Source of the DNA: Theobroma cacao
Lineage: Eukaryota > Streptophyta > Magnoliopsida > Malvales > Malvaceae
Length of the DNA stretch: 64,000 bases
NCBI RefSeq assembly: GCF_000208745.1
Contig: NC_030859.1
Span: forward strand, 19,544,772-19,608,771
Direction of reading: 5' to 3'
The notes under the pieces were generated by a model. The model saw only the letters and a program-made list of their open reading frames with translations, did no database searches and was not told where the DNA came from. Within the stretch, counting starts at the first letter, position 1. Each line of letters opens with the position of its first letter. A program made the translations under genes and the position numbers. Of this stretch, positions 10,019 to 20,853 are shown in pieces.

Positions 10019-12880
10019 GAGGACTCGGAGTAGAATCTTCCGATAAGATCAGATTAAGATGATGATCCCAAGGACATGTAATATTTTCGTAGGATTTTAC
10101 ACTACCTTAACTCTAAGTAGATGTTGTGTAAAAGAGATAATAATTATCTGTACAAAGAAGTAAAAATAGTTTGGCTTTTAAAGTATAGGACTAGAATGTA
10201 TTATAAAATGGTTGTTTAAGTAACTGAAGGTATATGGGAATCTTTAGTATGATAGAGATAAATTGGTAATATAATTATTGAGGAAGGTTATAGAAGGAAG
10301 CAATAAGGTTATAAATGACATTCGGAATGGATAATGTGATTAAGTTAATGATTGTAATTTAAGCATGAAGGGGATTATTCAGTGATGTTATGACACTATG
10401 AGGTAATAGTTGGGCACAAATATAACCCAATGAAGTTAAATTATGGAATATGGGGAATATAAAATTTTGATTCAGTAAGGATTGTGAGAATAAAGTAAGG
10501 AGGAAGCTGGGCTGTTTTCGTAGTTAATTATACCGAAAGTCAATAAGATTATTGGAGTATAAGACAAAGAAGATAATTGGATAGGGATGACAATAAATTT
10601 GAGGAAAGTTGTAGATAGTAAGCAACTTATGTGTGGAGTGGTATATGTATCATGAATTTATTACACTGTATGGAAAGGATGTTTTGAGGTGGAATTTTAT
10701 GAATGTTGATAAAAGTCAAAAGATGACATGAGATGAAAGTATTAATCTGGCTTAGTGTGTATGACAAGAAAATAGAAGGTACCTATACTTATGGAACTCA
10801 TGATATATATCTAAAAGGGAAACCACTGGTTGAGAATGATTGATGTGGTGACTTTGAATGCAGACAAATAGCTTTGATGGGAAAATTTCTAATAGCTACA
10901 GTACTTCAGCATTGACTGTTCAACGTTATAATGCTCCGAATACCTCACGCCTATGATGCATGAGTAAGATGGGAGTGACACGATAATGAGCTTACAAATT
11001 GAATTTTGGTTGTTGGTCATTGTGTTTTGTTATCTGGGAGTCTTAAATATTCTGGAGAATGTTTACCCAAATGAATTGAAAAACTTCTTTATTGCCTTGT
11101 ATATAGGCATAAAATTAAAAAAAAAAAAAATTGAAAGATTCTTGAGATGACTATATTGAGATGAGATACCAAGTAATGAAAGTGTGAAGGAAGAATTACG
11201 AGACTGGTATAGAAAATCAGTTTATATAGAATATCATTACGAGAATTTGTAATATCTGTTTTGATACAGTAAAATGACAAGGGTTAGTAACAACATGAGG
11301 CTAATTGTGTGGCACCCTAGAAACCTATGAAGATGAGTTAGGGATTGAATGGATGAGTACGTATTTATATATCTTTAAGATTAAGTGTTTTAGGAATACA
11401 TAAACATCTTTGAGAAGAGATTCTAATCATACACAGCAAGTATGAAACGTAAAATTTTTAAAACTTGCTGAGAAGCCTAACGGCTAAATCACAAGTTAAG
11501 GGATCACATGCTGTGAGACATAAGTTTAAGATAGATATTCCCAAGGAAATACTCAAGAGAAGTTTTGCTCTGGATCTCGTTAAAGCAAGCACTAAGTTAT
11601 GTGATTATAAAAAGGAAGCTGTAAGCTGAGAGTGATATTAGTATTAATATTGAAAAATACTTGAGGAGAATCTAGTTTTAAGTTTTACAATTTCAAGTAC
11701 AATTTATAAATTAGTTAAGGAAGAATGATGTTATGTTCATATGAAGGAGTGGAACAAAGGATGATAGAAGTTGACCTTGAAAATGAAGTCAGATAATGAA
11801 ACTTTCCTAATATATTATGGAAATTGGAATTCGAAAATGCTTAAGGCATACATGATTCAAATGGGTTCGAGTCTTAAGTGACAAATCAATATCGTAATGC
11901 AAGAAAGATACAAGGTAATATAGAGGCATGAAAGATGATTAAGGACAAAAGGATGACTCTTAGGAATTGTGGTATTGCATGAGATGCAATGATCAAGTTG
12001 AGATAAATCTTTGAGGCATCAATAGGATTATAAAGCATACACGCATAATAGATTATAATTCAATGGAGATGACATTGTGATGAATGATATATAGTATAAG
12101 GAAACTCAAACATATGGTTGGAAATGATATGAATGATATGAAGTTATACACAAGTATAATAAGAAGGTTGACATGCACTATAAGAATTATTATATTGAAA
12201 CTAGGATTGGGATACGGATGAATAATGGGGGAATGTAGTCCAAGGCATGTGAACACATGGATTCCTATATATAAAGAGAGAGGTTGACATTTGAAAATGC
12301 ATGTATATATGTATATATGAAATTGATAATTTTACTAACTGAAGTGAAGAATGGTTCTCGGTAATTGGGAGATTTTGAAATAGTGTCCAGAGAGGTTAGT
12401 GAGCTAAAGTGTTAACAGACATGTAATGAACGATTAAAGTTATGAATGACTTTGAAAGTAAACCTTGAATTGTTTAAGTTTTTAATGGAACTCCATTAAA
12501 GGAAGGGTTTGGACCAGTATAAGATGGATGAATCAAGGTTGAGAAAATTGGTATGGAGCAAATTAATAAAACGATGAATAGGTATACATAAGTAAGTATG
12601 ATATGTGATCGAAATCGGTATAATTGAGATGAAGTTATGGTTCAAATGTAATAATGGTGATAAAGGCATGCTTAGTGTCTAGATATAAGAGATCATGGTT
12701 GTGAAAAGTATTACTGATCCGATTCCAAAGGATGATAATTGCCGTAAATAAAGCATTTAATTGAACTGAAGGTGAACGAGGGAAATAAATTGAATGTCCC
12801 TATAGAAGGAACAAGGAGTAGGATCATAGAAGGAGATTGATAACGCAACATCGACGGGAATTCGAGGACGAATTCTATTT
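10019..12880 (+). other. A1 internal non-coding region
   Basis: Nearly 2.9 kb rich in A, G and T, with no ORF of note in either sense. The reverse complement of its last part matches A2 (18629-19230) and parts of B1 (for example around 33716-33750), so it is a shared structural region of this element group, perhaps a packaging or priming region, and not random spacer. A poly-A run lies at 11117-11130. Confidence 0.7.
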
Positions 12881-12892
12881 AAGTGGGGGAGA
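12881..12892 (+). other. Polypurine tract of A1
   Basis: AAGTGGGGGAGA one base before the 3' LTR start at 12894, preceded by the ACGAATTCTATTT context that is also found, reversed, in B1 at 33468. It primes plus-strand DNA synthesis. Confidence 0.88.
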
Positions 12893-12893
12893 T

Positions 12894-15800
12894 TGAAATA
12901 CCCCATACTTTGATATGGTGATAAATAAAGTTGATCGAATGCAAATTGAGGTCAATTAAAATGTTTAGAAGTGATAAAAGACGAAAGGAGTAGTTTAGGA
13001 TAAAATATTTCGCAAGTGAGAAAATAATAATAAAATAATAATAATTTTATCGGAGGAGAATTTGTGAGATAAAAGGCGATTTGGAAGTCAAGTGAGGCAT
13101 AATAAGGTATTTTGGGTACCAAGGAGACAAGATAAAATTTTTAGAATAAAATAATATTTTATTAATAAAATAATATTAAAATATTAATATTTAGCCGGAT
13201 GTCGAAGTCAATCAAGAAGGAGGATCATATGGTTGATCCAAGTGGGGGAGAAGATGACAAGCCCGACTCTACAGAAATATTTGTGATGACATACATGTGG
13301 TGGATAGCATGTTTACATGCTAAGAGAGTCTTGAAAAATTTACAAAAGTCGGTATTGTACCTAGAGGTACAATAAAGTTGATTTAAGCCTCGAACTAGAT
13401 CAAATAGAGAATTTACAATGAAATTAAGAATTTTAAAGTCCCAGAATGGGTTAATATGGTGATTCGGAGTTCGAGGATCAATTTGGAGTCAAATTGGAAT
13501 TTTCGCTATCTAGGGGCAAAATGGTCATTTGCCACCTGGGGACAAAATGGAAATTTTTAGAAAAGATTTTTGGCCCCATTTGACTTATTGGAGTAAGATT
13601 TGAGGTTTAGAAGTGAAAAATTTTAATTTCGGTATAATTTGGAGTAAAAGGGTAAAATGGTAATTTTGCCACTCGAAATCAAAAATTTAATTTTTGAAAG
13701 GATTTTGATCAAATTTAATTATTTGGAGTGTGAAATGAGTATGAGGAGTGCAAATTATGCATTATGGCAAATTTTCAATTTTTGGGGCAAAAATGTAATT
13801 TTTGAAAAGTTCGGGGGCAAAAGTGTAATTTTGAAGAATTTGCTCCACCAAAACTTTGGAAAAATCTGGAAATTTCACTTAAGACTTGGATAAGTCAAAG
13901 GGAATGCATGGTGGAAAAAGTAGGACAAATGGATGGCTAGAAAAAAAAATGAATTAATAAAATATTTAAAATATGAATAAAATAATATTATTTCATTAAA
14001 CAATAAAAAAGGCATAAAAAAATCAGCCCACCCATTCTTCTTCTTCAACATTCGGCCAAGCAAGAAACAAGAGAGAGAAAGGAGAAAATAAAACCCTAGC
14101 TAAGAAATTTAAAGGGAAAATAGGTGGAAATTCAAAAATCAAGTGAAAAAAGGTAACATTTCTTAAATTTGTCTTGTGCTTTACCTTTCCCATGCATTTT
14201 CCATCATTTTTCATGGTTGAATCATGTGATTTGAGGATGATTTGAATTCTGGTCATATGGGTTTAGAGAGAGAAAGTTGTTAGATAAATTTGATTTTGAG
14301 CTATGTTAGTGTTTAGTGTTAGTTTAGCATGTTTATGAGTAAAACAACAAGAAAAATATTTATCTTCTCCATGAATTTCCCTAGGCCGAATCTAGCCAAT
14401 GGTATGTGAGGATGAGGTTGACTTTATTTTAAGAGAATTGGGTGGAAAAATGATGAATTATGAGGTTGGAAATTAAATGGGAATTTTCGGTGCAATAAAT
14501 TGAAATTTTTACCCACTAGGGGTAAAAGCGTAATTTATAGTCCGGACTGATAAATTGGACCAAATTCACAGTCATTGAGGTATTGTGGATATAATTGGAT
14601 AATTGAAATTGAAATGGATGGAATTGGAGTCGAATTGGGGATTTTAGGAATTTACACCGTGTATAGGCGAGTTAGGTCGGACACCGCAATTAAGCGATTG
14701 TCTAGACATTTCAAATCCTATCTAGTGCATACGCATGGATAAGAGCCTGAAATAATTTATGATAAATTGACACAATTTATTGAATTTTGTGTCATGGATT
14801 ATGGATAGGTGGTGAGTCAATTGTTTCGGGTAAGAGACTGCACCCGAGGGCGGAAGATAGGAGTATTTCTACTCCTAATACTGTGAGTAAACTTATTATC
14901 GTCTTAATTATCTAGAGTAGTTTTATACAACTGTGTGATTTTATGAAAAATGGGTTTAAATGGTAAATTGCTATGTTTTAAGAGAAATTGTGATTTTATA
15001 AAATGATTTTATAAATTTTCTGGAAAATCGAATATTGGTTTTGAAAATAGAGTAATTGGAGACTGCTAGTTTGTGTTGCAAATTTATGGTTTTGAATTGA
15101 ATGGCTTATGACAATAAATGAGCATGAATGGCTAAACTGATTTTGGTGTTAGAATTATTTATACTGTGTATTCAGCCTTGAGAGGCTAGGTTGCGATAAA
15201 TTGCCATGTCATGCTAGAATGAATTTTATTGATTGGTGGATTATATATTAATTATTTACTGCAGAGGGGGTTCCGTGGACCAGCCTATTAGAGGGGCACG
15301 GTAAACTCCATTATATTATTACCTCGAACGGAGAGGCGCGTAGGGTATCTCCTGGGGTAAAGCTTAGGGTTCACTTCACGCCAAACCACCACGTGAAGGG
15401 GAACTCAGCCAACGCCAAGGAACGGCTGTATTTTTCTCAAACTAAAAATATATTTTAAGTGTATACGAAATTTTAACAGCCTTGGCGGACTCGGTTGGAT
15501 GCCCTGCGCAAGGTATCACCGAGTATGAGTTTTGGCACGAGCCAAAGTTTTAAGAAATTCATAAGCCAAGTTGATTACTCGATTTATATGGATTGATTTT
15601 ATTTGGTTGAAATGAACTGAAAGGTAATGAAATTACAGTATGATGACTTATTTTAATTGTCTCCATTTACTCGGCTTTAGATACTTTAGATGGTATCTGT
15701 TTACTCACTGGGATTATAAAATCTCACCCCTTCTTCCTATACATTTTTCAGGCTCAGGACAGTTTGTAGATAGTCGAGTAGGACGAGAACTAAGCTCGGA

Positions 15801-16367
15801 ACTGCATTATAGAAAGTAAGAGTTCACAGTCTTACATCCTCTTGGTCAATTGGAGCCCACGTGTCATTGCAGATCAAAACTTATATTTTGGTTATCTGTA
15901 TTTCTATTCATACAATTTTTACTTTACTTTCATGTGCGAAAAATTATTTACGAATATTTCTATAAAAATTTATTTTATGAGAAAATAGAATATTTTATTT
16001 ATTATTTTTGAATAGTACTAGTTGTCAACAATTTGCTTTCAAATGCACGTTTTAGATACTTAATTGTTTTTAAATCATTAAATATATATTTTCTGCTTAC
16101 CTACCACATTTTTAGCAAGTTTTGAGATTTTTGACGAAAAATTACGAAAATACCCCTGTGAGCCAGAAAATAATATTTTATTGTTCTTATTTAAAAATGA
16201 CTTATGATTTTTTTGAAATGCGAGATTTAATAACTGTTGCTCACCGGGGAGATGGGAAGGTTGATGCTAAGCCTTGCGAGGTTTCAATCGACATTTGGGA
16301 TGAAAAATGTTTGTCGAGGCCTCGCGGCTGTTGTCACGGGCCCGATGGGTAGTTCCGGGTCGTGACA
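12894..16367 (+). repeat. 3' LTR of element A1 (long form)
   Basis: 3474 bases, near-identical to 5810-9251. The internal PPT-like tract is at 13240-13254 and the TATA-like site at 15715-15721. The last 250 bases differ from LTR1 at several sites in the CGACATTCGGGG region. Confidence 0.93.
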
Positions 16368-16372
16368 ATTTT
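16368..16372. repeat. Target-site duplication ATTTT (right) of element A1
   Basis: Matches 5805-5809 exactly. Confidence 0.9.
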
Positions 16373-17362
16373 AGTTTCTTTTCTTCCTTTATTGATTGTA
16401 TTCAGCCAAGCCCTACCATTATTTCTTTTTCTTCTCTTTGTCCACTTTGGCTGGCTTAATCCTTTATCCATCAATTTTTTCTTCTTATTTTACTTCTTAG
16501 TTTTCCATTCTTTCTTGCTCTCTCCTTACTTGGCCGGACCCCCACCTCTTCAAAACAAGTATCGAATTGCCTTTTTTCCTCATTTTGCTGTTCATTTCTT
16601 CTTCTTTATCTTCCTCATTTATTTGTTCTTTTATTCTTCTATCCTTTACACCATTTCTACTTTATGTTTTATTTATTTTTTCATGGTCCCATCCATATCA
16701 CATCCATCCACTTTATTATTTTCACATTTGATCACCATTGCACCAATCAAAGTTCATACAACTAGTTTCAATTTTTATTCTTTATTTACCATAACTTTCA
16801 TCTTTATAATTTTAGACCTTTCAACATTTATTAAATTTTAATTTATTTCTATCTTTCTTGCTTCACGCGTGTACCATCAAAATATAGAAGTTATACTTTG
16901 ACGTAGTATCACCATAATATTTAAATATTTACTTACCCAAGCTAGCTCGATTTAATAAAAATGTGCGAGTCTTACTTACGTTATGTATCTCTGAAATTCA
17001 TTCGTACTTATTCTCCCCCATTTGGATTGACCATATAATCCTTCTTTCGGACTAATTCCAACATCCAATTAAATATCAATATTTTAATATTATTTTATTT
17101 CAAAATTTTTCACTTGTTTCCTTTGGTCTCAGAACATCTTATTATGTCCCAATTCACTTCCAAGTCATCTTTTAACTTACTAATTTATCCTTGACAAGGA
17201 CATGATTATTTAATTATTATTCCCATGCGTACGAAATATTTTACTCTAGAGCATTCCTTTGCTCCTTTTATCGTTGTTTTAGCACATAATTTCGTACCAA
17301 TTAGCCCTTCGTTTTACCGGGACAGTTACATTGGCTACTATACGAGGGTACCAGGTGTTACA
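16373..17362 (-). mobile_element. Family-B LTR, remaining part after the A1 insertion
   Basis: Continues the LTR begun at 3369. The CACCATAATATTTAAATATTTACTTACC block at 16910 and the GCTAGCTCGATTTAATAAAA block match 33163 and 42460. TTCTCCCCCATTTGGATTGACC at 17011 corresponds to the PPT-like site in other B LTRs. It ends CCAGGTGTTACA at 17362. The long open frame at 16362-16841 is pyrimidine-driven and starts inside A1, so it is not a gene. Confidence 0.8.
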
Positions 17363-18286
17363 AAAAGTCTCTGTCGTTGTTAACAAGGTTCCTATTGAGC
17401 CTTTCATTATGCGTAAAGGCTTTCACCAAGGTTGTCTGTTATCCTTTTTTTGTTCAACATGGTGGTTAAAGCTCTTAGCAGATTGATGCACAAAGTAGAG
17501 GAAGAGCAACTCTTTGAGGGAATTAGAATTGGTGATAACGAGATGAGTGTTTCGCATATTCAGTTCGCCGATGATACTACGGTCTTTTGTCAACCAAGGT
17601 ATTGTGATTTGGCAAACATTAAGAGACTTTTAAAATGTTTTTGGCTGTCCTCAGGCTTAAAGATTAATTTCATGAAGAGTAGCTAAATTGGATAAGGTTG
17701 GAGGATTATGTAGTTAGTAGATGGGTTAAAGGTATCGATTGCAAAGTGGGTTCATTACCTAATATGTATTTGGGGTTCCTTTTAAAGGCAAACAATAGAT
17801 CGCTTCAAACTTGGAGACCAATCATAAAAAAATACGAGGATAAATTAGTCGGGTGGAAATAGAGAATGCTATCAATGTGAAGCAGAGTTACTATCCTGAA
17901 ATTGACAATGGCAAGCCTTCCAGTATTTTACATGTCCTTATTCTAGATCTCGTAATGAGTGAAGATGGAGCTTGAAAAAAATCCAAAGAAGGTTTCTTTG
18001 GAGTGGAACAAAATCCAAAAGAAAAATGCATCTTGTTGATTAGGGGAAATTCAACAATTATAAGGACCTTGAGTTGAGGAATAGAACAATGCTAGCAAAG
18101 TTGTTTTGGATTTGGATTTGGAGATTTATAAAGCAATTATCATTGAAAAGGGAAGAGATGACCCAAATCGCCTTGTGCCGTGTGTGAGAGGAAATAGAAA
18201 TATTTCTAGGACATGAAAAGATATAACAACATCTTTATCCCCTACTAACCAGTATTTTTTGCAGGTAACAAGAAATTAGGTTGATT
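17363..18286 (+). pseudogene. LINE, reverse-transcriptase part (interrupted by A2)
   Basis: Plus-strand translation, with frame changes, reads VPIEPFIMRKGFHQGC, a broken PLSPFLF-like segment, FNMVVKALSRLMHKVE, then SHIQFADDTTVFC at 17553-17591. FADD (17564-17575) is the catalytic core of a non-LTR reverse transcriptase. Downstream remnants include a YLGF-like stretch near 17765 and a WK..R region near 17860. Frameshifts and stops make it non-functional. The 5' half of the element is absent: it begins abruptly at the family-B LTR end. The rest lies after A2, from 24067. Confidence 0.85.
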
Positions 18287-18291
18287 TGTTG
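18287..18291. repeat. Target-site duplication TTTGT (left) of element A2
   Basis: TTTGT just before TGTCACGACCC at 18292, repeated at 24062-24066. Confidence 0.9.
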
Positions 18292-18616
18292 TCACGACCC
18301 AGAACCATCTTTGAGTCCATGACAACCACCGCGATGTCTCGATAGGCACTCATCCCTCGAATACCATATCGAGACCTCGCAAGGCTTTCGTATCAGTTTC
18401 TTATCTCTCCTGTGGTTAATCATTGCCAAATGTTGTATTTTTAAAGGCTTTTAAGCCTTTTTCTGATTTAAAACAGTGAAAAAATAAATTTAACTTCACA
18501 GGGGCATTTTGATCATTTTTCGTCAAAAATTTCAAATTCAACCAAAATGTAGTACTTAAGCGAGAAATGCATATTTCGAAATCGAATTTAATTTGAATGT
18601 CTAAAACGTGATTTAA
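18292..18616 (-). repeat. Truncated 3' LTR of A2
   Basis: Matches 20854-21178 (TGTCACGACCC, then the CCGCGATGTC and CATTTTGATCATTTTTCGTC blocks), then passes at 18612-18616 (TTTAA) straight into internal-region sequence. Both parent sequences contain TTTAA at the join. Confidence 0.88.
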
Positions 18617-19334
18617 TCATTCATTGCATGCCCATTAACATTTTAGCTCACTGACCTCTCTGGACATTATTTCAAAATCTCCCAATTACTAAGAACAATT
18701 CTTCACCTTAGTTAGTAAAATTATCAATTTCATATATACATATGTACATGCATTTTCAAATGTCAACATCTCTCATTATGTATAAAGATCCATGTGTTCA
18801 CATGCCTTGGACTACATTCCCCTTTATTCATCCACATCCCAATCCTAGTTTCAATATAATAATTCTTATAGTACATGTCAACCTTCTTATTATACTTGTG
18901 TACAACTTCATATCATTCATATCTTTTCCAACCATATGCTTAAGTTACCTTGTACTATATGTCATTGCATCACAATGTCATCTCCATTGAATTATAATCT
19001 ATTATGCGTGTTGCTTTATCATCCTATTGATGCCTCAAAGATTTATCTCAACTTGATTATTGCATCTCATACAATACCACAATTCCTAAGAGTCATCCTT
19101 TTTCCTTGATTATCCTTCATATAATGTAGAGGCATGATCGATGCACATCCTTAGCATTTTCGAACTCCGTTTTCCACAATATGTATATTAAGAAAGTTTC
19201 ATTACAATATTCTCTATAAACTCATTTACTATATTATTCTTGAAACCTTTATTTACATTCTCATCACTTAATATTTACATCTCTTATTACTATCTTATAC
19301 CTATGTCTAACTTTTCACTCATTCTCTCTAGATT
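18617..19334 (-). other. A2 internal non-coding region (homologous to A1 and B1)
   Basis: The reverse complement closely follows A1 around 12050-12430, including the GAGAGGTTAGTGAGCTAAA block, ATGCATTTTCAAATGTCAAC, and the CAAGGCATGTGAACACATGG segment. Open frames here have no support as genes. Confidence 0.8.
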
Positions 19335-20685
19335 GGACTCGTGCTTCGTCTTCCACTACAGTAAAAACCCTTGTCGAAGTACGAGTCTGTGGTCTAAGAG
19401 GTGGATATACCGAGGTGTTACTCTCCACATTAGACCGTATAGTAACTCCCTATCTCGGTTGTACTTCAGTGGAATCTTTTCTCTGTATATTCGTACGGGC
19501 TGATGGAGATGGAACAGCTACAGTGGCTCGTCCTAACTATGGGCAATCACTCCTATAGTGACCTAGCTGATCACAATGAAAGCATCTTACAAGCTTCCTA
19601 CATAGTCTGACGTGATATTTCCCACAATGTCTGCATTTGTCAAAACCTCTGAAACTCTTTTCAGAAGTAGTCATCTCAAACCTATTAAATCTTGGAGGCC
19701 TCTGCCGTGTCTGTGAAACTAAAGGTCGGGAAGATGTTATTAGGACAGAAGTAGTACTTCTTGAAGCCATTGAGTCTTTGCCCCTTTTTGGCTGCTGACT
19801 AGAATATCCACTCGGATTCCTTCTCATTGTAATTTCAGCTTGCATTCTCCTATTTTCATTTGCGAGCTTCTCGGCCATTAGAGCCATCTGTACCACTTCC
19901 TTATGTGGCTCCCTACCTATCACTGTCATTCGTTCTCTTATCTCATTATGGAGCCCTTCCTCAAAATAACTAGCCTGGTCTTGTTTCGATTACACCAAAT
20001 CAGGCACGTATAACATCAGCTCGTTAAAACGAGCTTCGTACTCCTCTACTGTTAGATTCCCCTACTTCAAATCTAAAAATTCTCTCCTCTTTTCTTTCTG
20101 ATGGAAGTGGGTATAATATTGACCGTCAAATTCCCTTAAAAAGTCTAACTAGGTTAGTGGAGTAGTAGTTCGAGATTTTACCGAGTTCCACCAGGTACGG
20201 GCCCTCTTCTCCAATAATTGCGTAGCCACCATTAACTTCATGTCATCCTCTAATCTCATGTTAGAGAGAGTTTTCGAAACTTGATTAATCCAGTCTTTGG
20301 CTATGGTAGGATCCAACTCGCCCATAAAAGAAATGCAACCTAGCTGTCTAGCTTCCTTCAATTTCTTAGAAATAGAAATATTCGGCATTGGTGGTACTGT
20401 AGGAGTAGCTGGAGGCACTATATGTGGAACTTGACTAATTTGAGCCTGACTAGCCGTAGCGATAAAAAAAGCTGCCAATGCCTGTGCTACCTCAAGAGGC
20501 ATGGTAGGAATGCCGGTAGGTAGTGGAGGATGTGGAGGACTTTCGAACTGCTCAGCAGTAGGTGTTGCTCTAATAGTGGAAGCAGCCGATTCCTCTTCCA
20601 TAAGATCTGGCCGATTTTGTCGAGGACGACCTCTACCCTGCTTAGCTGATCTAGTAAGGGGTGGACATCCACGTCGAGGAAGCAT
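19335..20685 (-). pseudogene. gag: A2 gag polyprotein remnant (Retrotrans_gag plus zinc knuckles)
   Basis: Starts at ATG 20685 (MLPRRGCPPLTRSAKQ) and keeps one frame to 19537. Residues 1-100 are Pro/Ala-rich. The capsid domain begins near residue 118 (DPTIAKDWINQVSKTL) and contains LLEKRARTWWNSV and, after the first stop, FLREFDGQYY and GNLTVEEYEARFNEL. Two zinc knuckles follow: CRHCGKYHVRLC (slightly short) and CFHCDQLGHYRSDC (standard CX2CX4HX4C). In-frame stops fall at 20151-20149, 20064-20062, 19992-19990 and 19539-19537. Beyond the last, TRVFTVVEDEAR around 19378-19343 looks like the linker before a Gypsy protease. Gag would form the particle that packages element RNA. This copy is dead. 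Confidence 0.88.
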
Positions 20686-20834
20686 AATGTTCTATAAAAG
20701 AAAACAAAACAAGTCTAAGCAACCTCAAACTCTATATGCAAACCTACGCATTCTAATCGACCTAATTTAACTCGGGGCGACGCTGACACTGTAAACCTTT
20801 AAAATAATTTTAAAATCGAAAGCTTTAAAACCAT

Positions 20835-20846
20835 GCTCTGATACCA
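20835..20846 (-). other. Primer binding site for tRNA-iMet (A2)
   Basis: GCTCTGATACCA on the plus strand, i.e. TGGTATCAGAGC on the minus strand, seven bases inside the LTR end at 20854. Confidence 0.9.
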
Positions 20847-20853
20847 CACGAAT

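Larger units (their letters stand above)
5810..16367 (+). mobile_element. A1: complete non-autonomous Gypsy-type LTR element (LARD-like)
   Basis: Two nearly identical direct LTRs (5810-9251 and 12894-16367) begin TGAAATACCCC and end GGTCGTGACA. The element is flanked by a perfect 5-bp TSD (ATTTT). A tRNA-iMet primer site lies at 9260, a polypurine tract at 12881. The 3.64-kb internal region has no recognisable gag, protease, reverse transcriptase, RNase H or integrase, only one short ORF at 9539-10018. Such pol-less elements with long LTRs are called LARDs and move with enzymes supplied by an autonomous relative. LTRs of this length with an iMet primer site recall the Del/Tekay chromovirus group, but that placement is inference. 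The few LTR differences suggest recent insertion. Confidence 0.92.

Noticed and set aside
16362..16841. 159-codon hydrophobic frame on the plus strand
   Set aside because: It starts at a non-ATG codon inside the A1 LTR, crosses the TSD, and is a pyrimidine-rich part of the family-B LTR.
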